Assembly: GCA_022708765.1 (NCBI GenBank)
Contig: JAKIYB010000188.1
Coordinates: forward strand, 1-6,135
DNA: 6,135 bases
Reading direction: 5' to 3'
DNA from: Armatimonadota bacterium
Lineage (GTDB): Bacteria > Armatimonadota > Hebobacteria > CAIYQO01
Position numbers and translations under genes: made by a program. The notes under the pieces are model-generated. The model was not told the origin of the DNA, ran no database searches, and saw nothing but the letters and a program-made list of their open reading frames with translations. Below, in pieces: positions 1-6,135 of this stretch (position 1 is its first letter; every line of letters begins with the position of its first letter).

Positions 1-1856
1 CCGCCTCTGGTGAACAGATTGACCTCTTCCCGCAAATCTCCCTGGCCTCCGAGAAAGGGATGCAAGCCACCTGCGATTTTGTCGCGAATATCGTCCGCTA
101 CTGTGAGAGCCAGTCCTGGACGGATCACATCTTCACATATCTCTTCTATCCCCTGGGCGAGGGGCTGCCGAGTATGAACACACATGGCTACCTGTTCGAC
201 CATTCGCCGGTCATGCAGGGCGCATACCGGCGCTTCGTCCGCGCGAAGTATGGCACCGAAGAGGCATTGCGCGAGGCGTGGGGTGAGCCGGACATCACCT
301 TTGAGACAGTCATGGTACCGCTCGACGAGGAATGGCAGGGCGCGCGCGCGAAGACCGAGCATTGGGTCGAAGAACATGAACTGCGCAAGTACCGCGACTA
401 CTTCCTCTGCAACCGTGAACTTTTCCTGCGCTGGTATCGCGCCATCATTCATGCGGCGAACAGCGCGAAGACCGACCGGCCCGTGACCTTCGGCATTGAC
501 ATGTGCAAGCAGCCGCTGATGGGCTGGCAGATATGCCTCGCCTTTAACGGCACCGGCCCGGGCGCTGATTTCCCTGATATTCTCGCCGCCGGCGGCAGCA
601 TTGACATCGCGGAAATCATTGACGAACCGGGACTCGATTTCCTGGTGACGCCGGCGGACTATACCGCGCGCGCCATGGGTTATGAGCTGGAGCCGGAGGG
701 CATCGCCGACTCCCTTCGGCTACGCGGCAAGTGCATCATGATTGAAAATGACTGCCGCACCTTCGTCCCCGGTATGGAAGATGATACTCAGGGCGCTTTC
801 CGCGACCTGGAAGAATGCCGGGCCGGCATCCTGCGCAACGCCGCCTGGTCGCTCACCCGAGGCGGCCTGGATTACTGGTGCGTGCCGGGAGGCGCCTACT
901 ATACCGATCAGGGGATTCACGATTACGCGATTACGCCCACCGCGCGCATCCTCAATGCCGCGCATAACTGGCCTCACGTCGAGACGGAGCACGCGGTGGC
1001 GATGGTCATTGACGACGGCGCCTGCATCCATGAAGACGGCACCAGCGGATATCAGAATCTGGCGATCATGTGGCAGCGGGTGCTGGGACTGGCGCACTGC
1101 GGTATCCCCTACCGGCTGTACCTGCTGTCTGACCTGCTGCACGACAACATGCCGGATTATCGTTGCTACCTCTTCCCGAACCTCTACAAACTGGACGAGG
1201 ACCGGCTGGCGCTGCTGCAGCGCAAGATCTTCCGCGATGGCCGCATGGCGATCTTTGGGCCTTCTACCGGTATCATAGATGGCAATGCGCTCTCCGCGGA
1301 ATGGGCGAGCCGCCTGCTGGGCGTGGAGATGGAACTGGTGCGCAAGCATGCCCCGCGGCGGGTGATGATCGGTGGCAATCACCCCGTCGCGGCGGCGTTG
1401 CCTGCGGCGACCGTCTACGGGGACAGCCTGCCCTACGGCCCCATCCTTGTCCCGAAACGCGGCGCGGTGGAAGCAGGCGGCGCAATCGAGCTGGGCACTG
1501 CTACCCTCTTCTGGCAGCTCAACCGCACAGGCCTCTTCCTCGCCGACCGCTGCACGCATTCGCTGGCGTGGAGCGTCGCCATGCCGTTGCCGGGAAATTT
1601 GCTGCGCGAACTGGCGCGCGCCGGCGGGTGCCACGTCTGGGATGACGATGACGACGTGGTGATGGCCAGCGACACCATCGCCGCCCTGCACGCGGTGAAA
1701 CCCGGCCCGCGAACGCTGAAACTCCCCACCCCGCGCACGGTATGGGACCTGTTCAGCGGCGAGAAGCTGGGAGATAGCCTGACGGAGATTCAGATGACCG
1801 TCACTCCGCCGCACACGCGGGTGTTTTACTTTGGCGACGAGAATCCGTATGCCTGA
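1..1856 (+). CDS. GH42-like (A4 beta-galactosidase-like) glycoside hydrolase, N-terminus missing
   Basis: This is a partial gene: the frame is open from base 3, with no stop before the first ATG at 60, so the true start is left of the window. Residues are numbered from ATG 60. The visible part begins inside a TIM-barrel domain. The stretch DHIFTYLFYPLGEG is laid out like the GH42 acid/base strand, which makes E34 the candidate proton donor. It is followed by DHSP...YRRFVRAKYGTEEALREAWG (about 48-75), a typical GH42 segment. E229 in CIMIENDCRTF is the candidate nucleophile. Residues about 311-520 resemble the GH42 trimerisation domain (YRLYLLSDLLHDNMPDYRCY, then a GIID segment ending in LLGVEME). 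A C-terminal beta domain (about 524-594) ends near TPPHTRVFYFGD. GH42 enzymes remove beta-galactosyl and related residues, but many relatives of this type are uncharacterised, so the substrate is unknown. No signal peptide can be judged. It is probably the first visible gene of an operon with the heparinase-like gene. Confidence 0.8.
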   Translation, partial: ASGEQIDLFPQISLASEKGMQATCDFVANIVRYCESQSWTDHIFTYLFYPLGEGLPSMNTHGYLFDHSPVMQGAYRRFVRAKYGTEEALREAWGEPDITFETVMVPLDEEWQGARAKTEHWVEEHELRKYRDYFLCNRELFLRWYRAIIHAANSAKTDRPVTFGIDMCKQPLMGWQICLAFNGTGPGADFPDILAAGGSIDIAEIIDEPGLDFLVTPADYTARAMGYELEPEGIADSLRLRGKCIMIENDCRTFVPGMEDDTQGAFRDLEECRAGILRNAAWSLTRGGLDYWCVPGGAYYTDQGIHDYAITPTARILNAAHNWPHVETEHAVAMVIDDGACIHEDGTSGYQNLAIMWQRVLGLAHCGIPYRLYLLSDLLHDNMPDYRCYLFPNLYKLDEDRLALLQRKIFRDGRMAIFGPSTGIIDGNALSAEWASRLLGVEMELVRKHAPRRVMIGGNHPVAAALPAATVYGDSLPYGPILVPKRGAVEAGGAIELGTATLFWQLNRTGLFLADRCTHSLAWSVAMPLPGNLLRELARAGGCHVWDDDDDVVMASDTIAALHAVKPGPRTLKLPTPRTVWDLFSGEKLGDSLTEIQMTVTPPHTRVFYFGDENPYA

Positions 1857-1872
1857 GCCGGCGCCACACCGC

Positions 1873-1888
1873 TGTGCCGCATGGCACA
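1873..1888. repeat. Short perfect inverted repeat (hairpin) between glycosidase and heparinase-like genes
   Basis: TGTGCC-GCAT-GGCACA can form a 6-bp stem with a 4-base loop in the 65-base gap between the two genes. No run of T follows it, so it is not a standard intrinsic terminator. It could be a weak processing or stability hairpin, a small operator, or chance. Apart from it, the gap holds only the ribosome binding site of the next gene. Confidence 0.35.
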
Positions 1889-1910
1889 CTACCAACGAAC
1901 AGATGCATTG

Positions 1911-1916
1911 AAGGAA
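1911..1916 (+). promoter_or_regulatory. Ribosome binding site deciding ATG 1922
   Basis: AAGGAA lies six bases before ATG 1922, which is good Shine-Dalgarno sequence and spacing. The in-frame ATG at 2065 that opens the long downstream ORF has only a purine-rich stretch (GAGGGCGAG) that sits too far upstream. This supports 1922 as the natural start of the heparinase-like gene, with a reading-frame break after it. Confidence 0.65.
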
Positions 1917-1921
1917 ACACT

Positions 1922-2083
1922 ATGTTAAACGAAGATCTCCTTTACCTGCTGCTGCCGGGATTCATCCACGGAGAGACGGTGGAGTTCCACGAGTATCGCG
2001 ATGGCTGTCCCGTGCGGGTGCTCTCCGATATACGCTGGAAATCGAGGGCGAGTTCCCCGCCGCGATGCTGCGCTTTGACGTAG
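1922..2083 (+). pseudogene. N-terminal fragment of the heparinase II/III-like gene, out of frame with the main ORF
   Basis: From ATG 1922 this frame gives MLNEDLLYLLLPGF and continues through HGETVEFHEYRDG to VRVLSDI, with strongly G/C-ending codons typical of the other genes here. After about 2032 the frame turns into RWKSRASSPPRCC and stops at TAG 2081-2083, which no longer looks like protein. The frame of the 2065-4431 ORF, read upstream from 2065, gives TLEIEGEFPAA back to about 2032. Stepping back one base at 2032 joins the two parts as VRVLSDI-TLEIEGEF. The fragment is therefore best read as the first ~37 residues of the downstream gene, cut off by a one-base deletion (natural or a sequencing error). 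It is not an independent small gene. Confidence 0.6.
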
Positions 2084-4431
2084 AGTTGAAGCCCGGCAAG
2101 CTCGACTACAGCACGCTTTATAACCAGTTGAGCGAGCATCCTTCCGGCGAGTTCGTGGATGTAGGACCGCTGGATCTGGGTTTCCCGACGCCGCCGCGCA
2201 TGCAGATCCCCATGCTGTCGGTGTCGCTGGACGGCGAGTTGTTCGGGAAGATGTGGTTCGAGATGCCGTCAGTCGAACAGGTACGGCAGCGCACCTTGAG
2301 CGGCGTCTTTGTGCTGGACTTTCCCGAAGGCGGGCAACACCGGATTACCATGGCGGTGGATGAGATGGACCGTGACCGGCTGGACCTGACGATGGTGAAA
2401 TCCATCGCTATACGGCCGGACAGCCGCCGCCTGGCCGAGATCGCGCCCAAAGCCGGCTTGACGCCGGACGTGCCGTGGATCTTCCTTGGCGGACGATCAG
2501 TTGACGCGTTACGCCGTCAGCGTGATGCCGCGCATCGCGAGCAGTGGGACGGCCTGCTGCGCACCGTGGACGGCTGGCTGGAAACGGGCGCTATCCCCTT
2601 CCGCGGCATGCCGGTGCTCTCCACGGCAGCCTTCGCCGCGCTGCTCGATGAGAGCGACCATTATCTACAGCGCCTCATCGCCCTGCTGGAAGACCGTCGC
2701 GCGCGGGATGCCTTCCTGGAACGCCAGGGCAAGCTGATGTTCCTGGACGACGACGAGGTGCTCTTCGCTGAGAAGAACCGCTGGCTGATGGGCCACGGAT
2801 GGAATGACTATGGCTTTGCCTGGATTCTGCTCGATTACTGCTGTGTCTACCAGTGGCTGGGTGGTAGGCTGCCCGCCGAGTTGACGGCATGGATTCGCGA
2901 AAAGCTGCTCTACTACGGCCGGGAGTTGTATCGCTTCTGCCTCTTCCAACGGCAGTATTCCGGTGCGCAAGGCTTCTATGAAGCGCACCAGAGCGTGCCG
3001 CAACTCACGGTGACGGCGCTGGGCGCCACTTTCTACCGGGAATGCGCGGACGCGCCGCGCTGGCTGCGCTTCGGCGTCGGGCGCATCGAAGAAGCGCTGG
3101 AAATTACCCCGTGCGACGGCAAAGCCGACTACATGTCCTGGGGCACGGTCTGGTTCTCGCAATCTACCGAACTGCTGCGCGACTTCGCCGGACGGGACGA
3201 GTGGCAGCGGCCATATTTCCGCAATCTGCCCACCGCGCTCTGGCGCACACACTACCTGCGCTCGGTGGTGGACCGCCAGGAGATTGCGGATTACTATCGC
3301 AGCGCGCTGGCCGCCTTCTGCGCCTCCCACCTGGACGACCCCATTGCCCGCTGGTACTATCACTTCCACCGCAAAACCGCGCGACCGGGCGGCGAGACGC
3401 CGGTGAGCTTCCTGCACTACCTGTGGCATACAGTGGAGCCGGGTACGCCGCCCGGACCGGAACAGGAGATGAGCTATCTGCTGTCGGACACCTCGCAGGC
3501 GCTGCTGCAGACGAACTACCACACGCCACGCTTCGCCATCCGCCTGCAGTGCGGACCGACGCTGGGCAAGGAAGGCTCCTATAAGCTGGAGAGCTATGCC
3601 AACGCCGCCTCCGGCAATGCATTCGCTTACGGGGGATTCGAGGCGCTGGTGAACGGCTTCCCGGTCATCGCCGACATCGCCACCATGGGGTACGGGCGTT
3701 ATTTCCGCAACGCGAATGCCCTTTGCGTGGACAGCGACGGCTACTACCTGGAAGGCATGTATCTAGTTGGAAAGACCGAAAATACCGTATCCGCGACCAT
3801 CCGCGAATGCGTGCTCGGTCCGGAGTGGTGCTACGTGGACGGCATCACCACGCTGGCTTACCGGCCGGAGTTGGACATCGCGCTGGCACGGCGGCAGTGG
3901 CTCTTCGACGTGGCTGCGGAGTGGGCGCTGGTGGCGGATACGATTGAGAGCGGACAAGAGCATGATTACCACCTGCACCTGCACGCGTCGGAAGGGATCG
4001 AGGCGGTGGCGCCGGGACATTTCCGCTTCCAGGGGGGCAATATGCCCATGCTGTGCAAAAATCCCTTCGTCCCGGATGGGCTCATCGGTACGCTGGAGGT
4101 GCACTGTCTGGCAGACGTGCCGCTGGACTACTCCATCGGCCCGGCGAATATGGTGTATGCCTATATCTTCCACGTCACGAAGGTGAAGGGCGGCGGCACG
4201 CTCACCAGCGACCTGCGCGGCGGAGTAAAGCCACCCTCGGTGACGCGCCTCGTTTGCCAGGCGCCACGCGCCGCCCGCGCGCAGTTCCTGACGCTTATCA
4301 GTCCGCATCCGGTGACATATCAACGCGACGGCCAGGCACTCACCATCAGTACGCCGCTGGGCAGCCGGCGGGTCGAGCTGGATGCCGCCGGCTTGCGGAT
4401 GGGCAATCAGGACGCCAACATCGCCCGGTAA
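2065..4431 (+). CDS. Heparinase II/III-like protein (alpha/alpha toroid plus beta-sandwich), probable polysaccharide lyase
   Basis: The uninterrupted ORF encodes 788 residues. With the out-of-frame start at 1922 joined on, the product would be about 836. Three regions can be seen. About 1-120 is beta-rich and could be an accessory or carbohydrate-binding domain. About 145-470 is helical and rich in Trp and Tyr, like the alpha/alpha toroid of polysaccharide lyases, with GHGWNDYGFAW (243-253) and GFYEAHQS (303-310) as likely active-site cleft segments. About 490-788 resembles the heparinase II/III C-terminal beta-sandwich: GSYKLESYANAASGNAFAYG, a glycine-rich turn MGYGRYFRN, then RRQWLFDVAAEWALVADTIES followed by HDYHLHLHASEG. 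Enzymes of this fold cleave uronic-acid-containing polysaccharides by beta-elimination. I cannot assign the catalytic Tyr, His or Glu or the substrate, and some relatives are not proven lyases. No secretion signal is seen at either start. It sits close behind a glycosidase gene, which suits joint glycan breakdown. Confidence 0.65.
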   Translation: MLRFDVELKPGKLDYSTLYNQLSEHPSGEFVDVGPLDLGFPTPPRMQIPMLSVSLDGELFGKMWFEMPSVEQVRQRTLSGVFVLDFPEGGQHRITMAVDEMDRDRLDLTMVKSIAIRPDSRRLAEIAPKAGLTPDVPWIFLGGRSVDALRRQRDAAHREQWDGLLRTVDGWLETGAIPFRGMPVLSTAAFAALLDESDHYLQRLIALLEDRRARDAFLERQGKLMFLDDDEVLFAEKNRWLMGHGWNDYGFAWILLDYCCVYQWLGGRLPAELTAWIREKLLYYGRELYRFCLFQRQYSGAQGFYEAHQSVPQLTVTALGATFYRECADAPRWLRFGVGRIEEALEITPCDGKADYMSWGTVWFSQSTELLRDFAGRDEWQRPYFRNLPTALWRTHYLRSVVDRQEIADYYRSALAAFCASHLDDPIARWYYHFHRKTARPGGETPVSFLHYLWHTVEPGTPPGPEQEMSYLLSDTSQALLQTNYHTPRFAIRLQCGPTLGKEGSYKLESYANAASGNAFAYGGFEALVNGFPVIADIATMGYGRYFRNANALCVDSDGYYLEGMYLVGKTENTVSATIRECVLGPEWCYVDGITTLAYRPELDIALARRQWLFDVAAEWALVADTIESGQEHDYHLHLHASEGIEAVAPGHFRFQGGNMPMLCKNPFVPDGLIGTLEVHCLADVPLDYSIGPANMVYAYIFHVTKVKGGGTLTSDLRGGVKPPSVTRLVCQAPRAARAQFLTLISPHPVTYQRDGQALTISTPLGSRRVELDAAGLRMGNQDANIAR

Positions 4432-4447
4432 AGCGTGTATAGTATTC

Positions 4448-4454
4448 GGGAGGT
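4448..4454 (+). promoter_or_regulatory. Strong ribosome binding site for the M20 peptidase
   Basis: GGGAGGT ends seven bases before ATG 4462. This near-perfect Shine-Dalgarno decides the start in favour of ATG 4462 over the in-frame GTG at 4435, which would add nine residues (beginning MYSIREVSA) that include the Shine-Dalgarno itself. The whole gap after the heparinase-like stop is only 30 bases, so co-transcription is likely. Confidence 0.8.
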
Positions 4455-4461
4455 ATCCGCC

Positions 4462-5592
4462 ATGTCTCAAACCGGCATCAATCGCGAGCGCCTGCTGGCA
4501 TCTTTCGTCGAGTTGCTCCACATCAACGCGACATCGCGAAGAGAGGGACCGATAGCCCGTCACATCGAGGCGATACTGACCGAACTGGGCGCCTCCGTGC
4601 GGCATGACAACGCCGGGGAAGCCATTGGCGGTGAAGTAGGCAATCTCATCGCGCGCCTCGATGGCGGGCTGGATGCGCCGGCGCTGCTGCTCTGTGCCCA
4701 TCTGGATACCATCGAACCGACGGAGGCACTGGTGTTGCGACGGGAGAAGGGCGCCTTCGCCAGCGACGGCACCACCATCCTCGGCGCTGATGACCGCGCC
4801 GGGGTAGCGGCGATTCTCGAGGTGGTCCATGCGCTCACGGAGCAAGGCGTGCCTTATCCCCCTCTGGAACTGGTCTTCACCGTGGCGGAGGAAGTGGGGG
4901 TCATGGGTTCGATGGCGCTCGACACAACGGGACTGACCGCCGCCATGGGCTTCGTGCCGGACAGTAGCGGCGCGGTGGGCACCATCATCACCCGCGCGCC
5001 GGCGCAGCAAAAGCTGGAAGTGACGATTCACGGAAAAGCGGCGCACGCCGGCATGGCGCCGGAGCAGGGCATAAGCGCCATCACCGTCGCCGCGCGGGCC
5101 ATCGCCGGCATGCGCCAGGGGCGCATTGACGAGGAAACGACTGCCAACATTGGCGTCATCCATGGCGGCAAAGCCACCAACATCATCGCCGATACCGTGC
5201 AGATCGAAGGCGAAGCGCGCAGCCGCGACCCACGTAAGCTGGAGGAGCAGGTGGCGCACATGGTCGCCTGTTTCGAAGCGGCGGCGGAGGAAACAGGCGC
5301 GCAAGCGGAAATCACCGTGCTGGATGTGTATCCCGCGTTCAATCTTGCTGATGATGCCCCTGCCGTCCTGGCGGCGCGCGTCGCGGCGACAAGCCTCGGC
5401 ATTCAGCCGCTGACGGCAGCCACCGGCGGCGGCAGCGACGCCAATTTCCTTAATGCCCGAGGCATCCCGACCGTTATTCTCTCATCGGGTTACGCGCAGC
5501 CGCACTGTACCGACGAACGGCAGGACGAGGAGGAGTTAGTGCGGCTTGCGGAGTGGCTCTATCTCATCGTTCGCCAGGCGGCGCATACTTGA
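4462..5592 (+). CDS. M20 family metallopeptidase, peptidase T-like
   Basis: This is a complete 376-residue zinc-dependent exopeptidase of the M20 family, closest in pattern to the PepT-like group. It is probably cytoplasmic, since no signal peptide is visible, and likely hydrolyses small peptides or amino-acid conjugates. The expected metal site is intact: H80 and D82 in CAHLDT, bridging D110 in GADDRAG, general base E143 and ligand E144 in VAEEVG, D167 in FVPDSSG, and H348 in QPHCTDER. The dimerisation (lid) domain lies at about 180-290 and carries GKAAHAGMAPEQG with H195, the usual substrate-contacting His. The GGGSDANFLNARGIPTV segment at 322-338 is also characteristic. The length is normal for PepT-like proteins. 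It follows the heparinase-like gene by 30 bases. Its last 29 bases overlap the end of the opposing mreC gene. The exact substrate (tripeptides or another amide) cannot be read from sequence. Confidence 0.9.
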   Translation: MSQTGINRERLLASFVELLHINATSRREGPIARHIEAILTELGASVRHDNAGEAIGGEVGNLIARLDGGLDAPALLLCAHLDTIEPTEALVLRREKGAFASDGTTILGADDRAGVAAILEVVHALTEQGVPYPPLELVFTVAEEVGVMGSMALDTTGLTAAMGFVPDSSGAVGTIITRAPAQQKLEVTIHGKAAHAGMAPEQGISAITVAARAIAGMRQGRIDEETTANIGVIHGGKATNIIADTVQIEGEARSRDPRKLEEQVAHMVACFEAAAEETGAQAEITVLDVYPAFNLADDAPAVLAARVAATSLGIQPLTAATGGGSDANFLNARGIPTVILSSGYAQPHCTDERQDEEELVRLAEWLYLIVRQAAHT

Positions 5593-6135
5593 TCAACAGT
5601 ACGAACTCCGCCTGCGCGGGATTAGCCGCGGGTTTGATGACGGCAATGCGCGAGGAGAGCGCGGGGTCGGCTTCTACGCTTTCGACCGTGCCGATGGGCA
5701 AACCGGGCGGGAAGAACTGGCTGAGTCCGGAAGTGACGATAGTGTCGCCGGAGCGGATATCAGACGTGCCGGAGATATAGACCATGCGGCAGGCGCGCCC
5801 TTTACCGCCTTTCACCACGCCGAACGCTCGCCCGCGGGTGGAAACGGCGCCGATGCCACTGGCCGCGTCGGTGAGCGGCATTAACGTTGCGGTGTGACTG
5901 TCAGCTTCGAACACTTGGCCGATGACGCCGTTGGGAGTCAGCACCACCATGTGCGGTTCCACGCCTTCTCCGCGTCCTTTATCAATGACGAGATATTCCT
6001 CACCCGGTCGGGTGTCACGAGCGATCACCTGGGCAATGAGCGCATCTTTTACCGCAGTGTCGCGCAGCGCGAGAAGAGCGCGCAAGCGCCGATTTTCCTC
6101 TTCCAACGCCTGCAGTCGCGCCTGTGACACCGGAG
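5564..6135 (-). CDS. mreC: Rod shape-determining protein MreC, N-terminus missing
   Basis: This is the C-terminal ~189 residues of MreC, the membrane-anchored periplasmic scaffold of the elongasome, which links MreB with the penicillin-binding and RodA machinery. The frame is open to the right edge of the window, so the GTG at 6130 is not the real start, and the N-terminal membrane segment and most of the coiled coil are outside. Numbering from that codon, residues about 3-24 (ARLQALEEENRRLRALLALR) are the end of the coiled coil. The two beta-barrel subdomains follow, with hallmarks VIARDTRPGEEYLVIDKGRGEGV, LTPNGVIGQV, PLTDAASGIGAV and the very typical TSGLSQFFPPGLPIGTV (133-149). The protein ends at YAPPGER without a long tail. 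mreB is expected to the right. mreD, which often follows mreC, is absent; an opposing peptidase gene lies there and the two coding ends overlap by 29 bases. Confidence 0.93.
   Translation of the reverse strand, partial: PVSQARLQALEEENRRLRALLALRDTAVKDALIAQVIARDTRPGEEYLVIDKGRGEGVEPHMVVLTPNGVIGQVFEADSHTATLMPLTDAASGIGAVSTRGRAFGVVKGGKGRACRMVYISGTSDIRSGDTIVTSGLSQFFPPGLPIGTVESVEADPALSSRIAVIKPAANPAQAEFVLLIKYAPPGER

Noticed and set aside
1641..1664. Run of five aspartates in the GH42-like protein (WDDDDDVVM) as a possible special acidic motif
   Set aside because: It falls in a loop of the C-terminal beta domain, where related proteins commonly carry acidic residues before a hydrophobic strand. Nothing marks it as a separate functional element.
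720..1895. A 391-codon open frame on the - strand opposite the GH42-like gene
   Set aside because: Low-complexity Arg/Ala/Gln/Val-rich translation with no motif, lying wholly against a convincing + strand gene.
2027..2044. Programmed -1 ribosomal frameshift signal
   Set aside because: No slippery heptamer in the right phase and no obvious downstream stem-loop or internal Shine-Dalgarno at the needed spacing. A one-base deletion explains the pattern more simply.
1874..2083. A separate small gene starting at GTG 1874
   Set aside because: Its first 16 codons run through the hairpin and the Shine-Dalgarno of ATG 1922. The protein-like part begins at 1922 and reads as the lost start of the heparinase-like protein.
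4435..4461. Upstream GTG start for the M20 peptidase
   Set aside because: It would place the strong GGGAGGT ribosome binding site inside the coding region and has no ribosome binding site of its own. ATG 4462 gives the family-typical N-terminus.
3763..5304. A 513-codon open frame on the - strand spanning parts of the heparinase-like and M20 genes
   Set aside because: It lies antisense to two well-supported genes, crosses their boundary, and its translation is rich in Arg, His and Ala with no recognisable domain. Long antisense frames are expected in GC-rich coding DNA.

Overview
The window is GC-rich bacterial DNA, roughly 60% G+C by eye. It is densely coding, with strong G/C preference at third codon positions and clear Shine-Dalgarno sites. 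It holds three + strand genes followed by one convergent - strand gene. The organism cannot be fixed from these genes alone. A GH42-like glycosidase of the uncharacterised environmental type next to a large heparinase II/III-like protein, a PepT-like M20 peptidase and an MreC would suit Armatimonadota, Planctomycetota, Hydrogenedentota or a similar free-living polysaccharide degrader. That is a low-confidence inference.

Layout. Bases 1-1856 are the 3' part of a large glycoside hydrolase with a GH42-like (A4 beta-galactosidase-like) architecture; its N-terminus lies left of the window. A 65-base gap with a small hairpin and a good ribosome binding site follows. Next is a heparinase II/III-like (alpha/alpha toroid plus beta-sandwich) protein. 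Its natural start appears to be ATG 1922, but the reading frame changes by one base near 2032, so only 2065-4431 is an uninterrupted ORF. After 30 bases comes a complete M20 peptidase of the peptidase T-like group (4462-5592) with all expected metal ligands. It overlaps, tail to tail by 29 bases, the 3' end of an mreC gene on the - strand (5564 to beyond 6135), whose 5' end is off the right edge.

How the genes fit together. The first two genes look like a small polysaccharide-degradation pair: a predicted exo-acting glycosidase beside a predicted lyase-fold protein for acidic polysaccharide. The close spacing suggests that they and the peptidase are co-transcribed. No transporter, sensor or regulator for such a pathway is visible. 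MreC belongs to an unrelated cell-shape unit transcribed toward this cluster. mreD does not follow mreC here.

I found no RNA gene, CRISPR array, insertion sequence, attachment site or origin, and no convincing new biological system. The observations most worth a second look are the apparent frameshift at the start of the heparinase-like gene and the mreC end without mreD.
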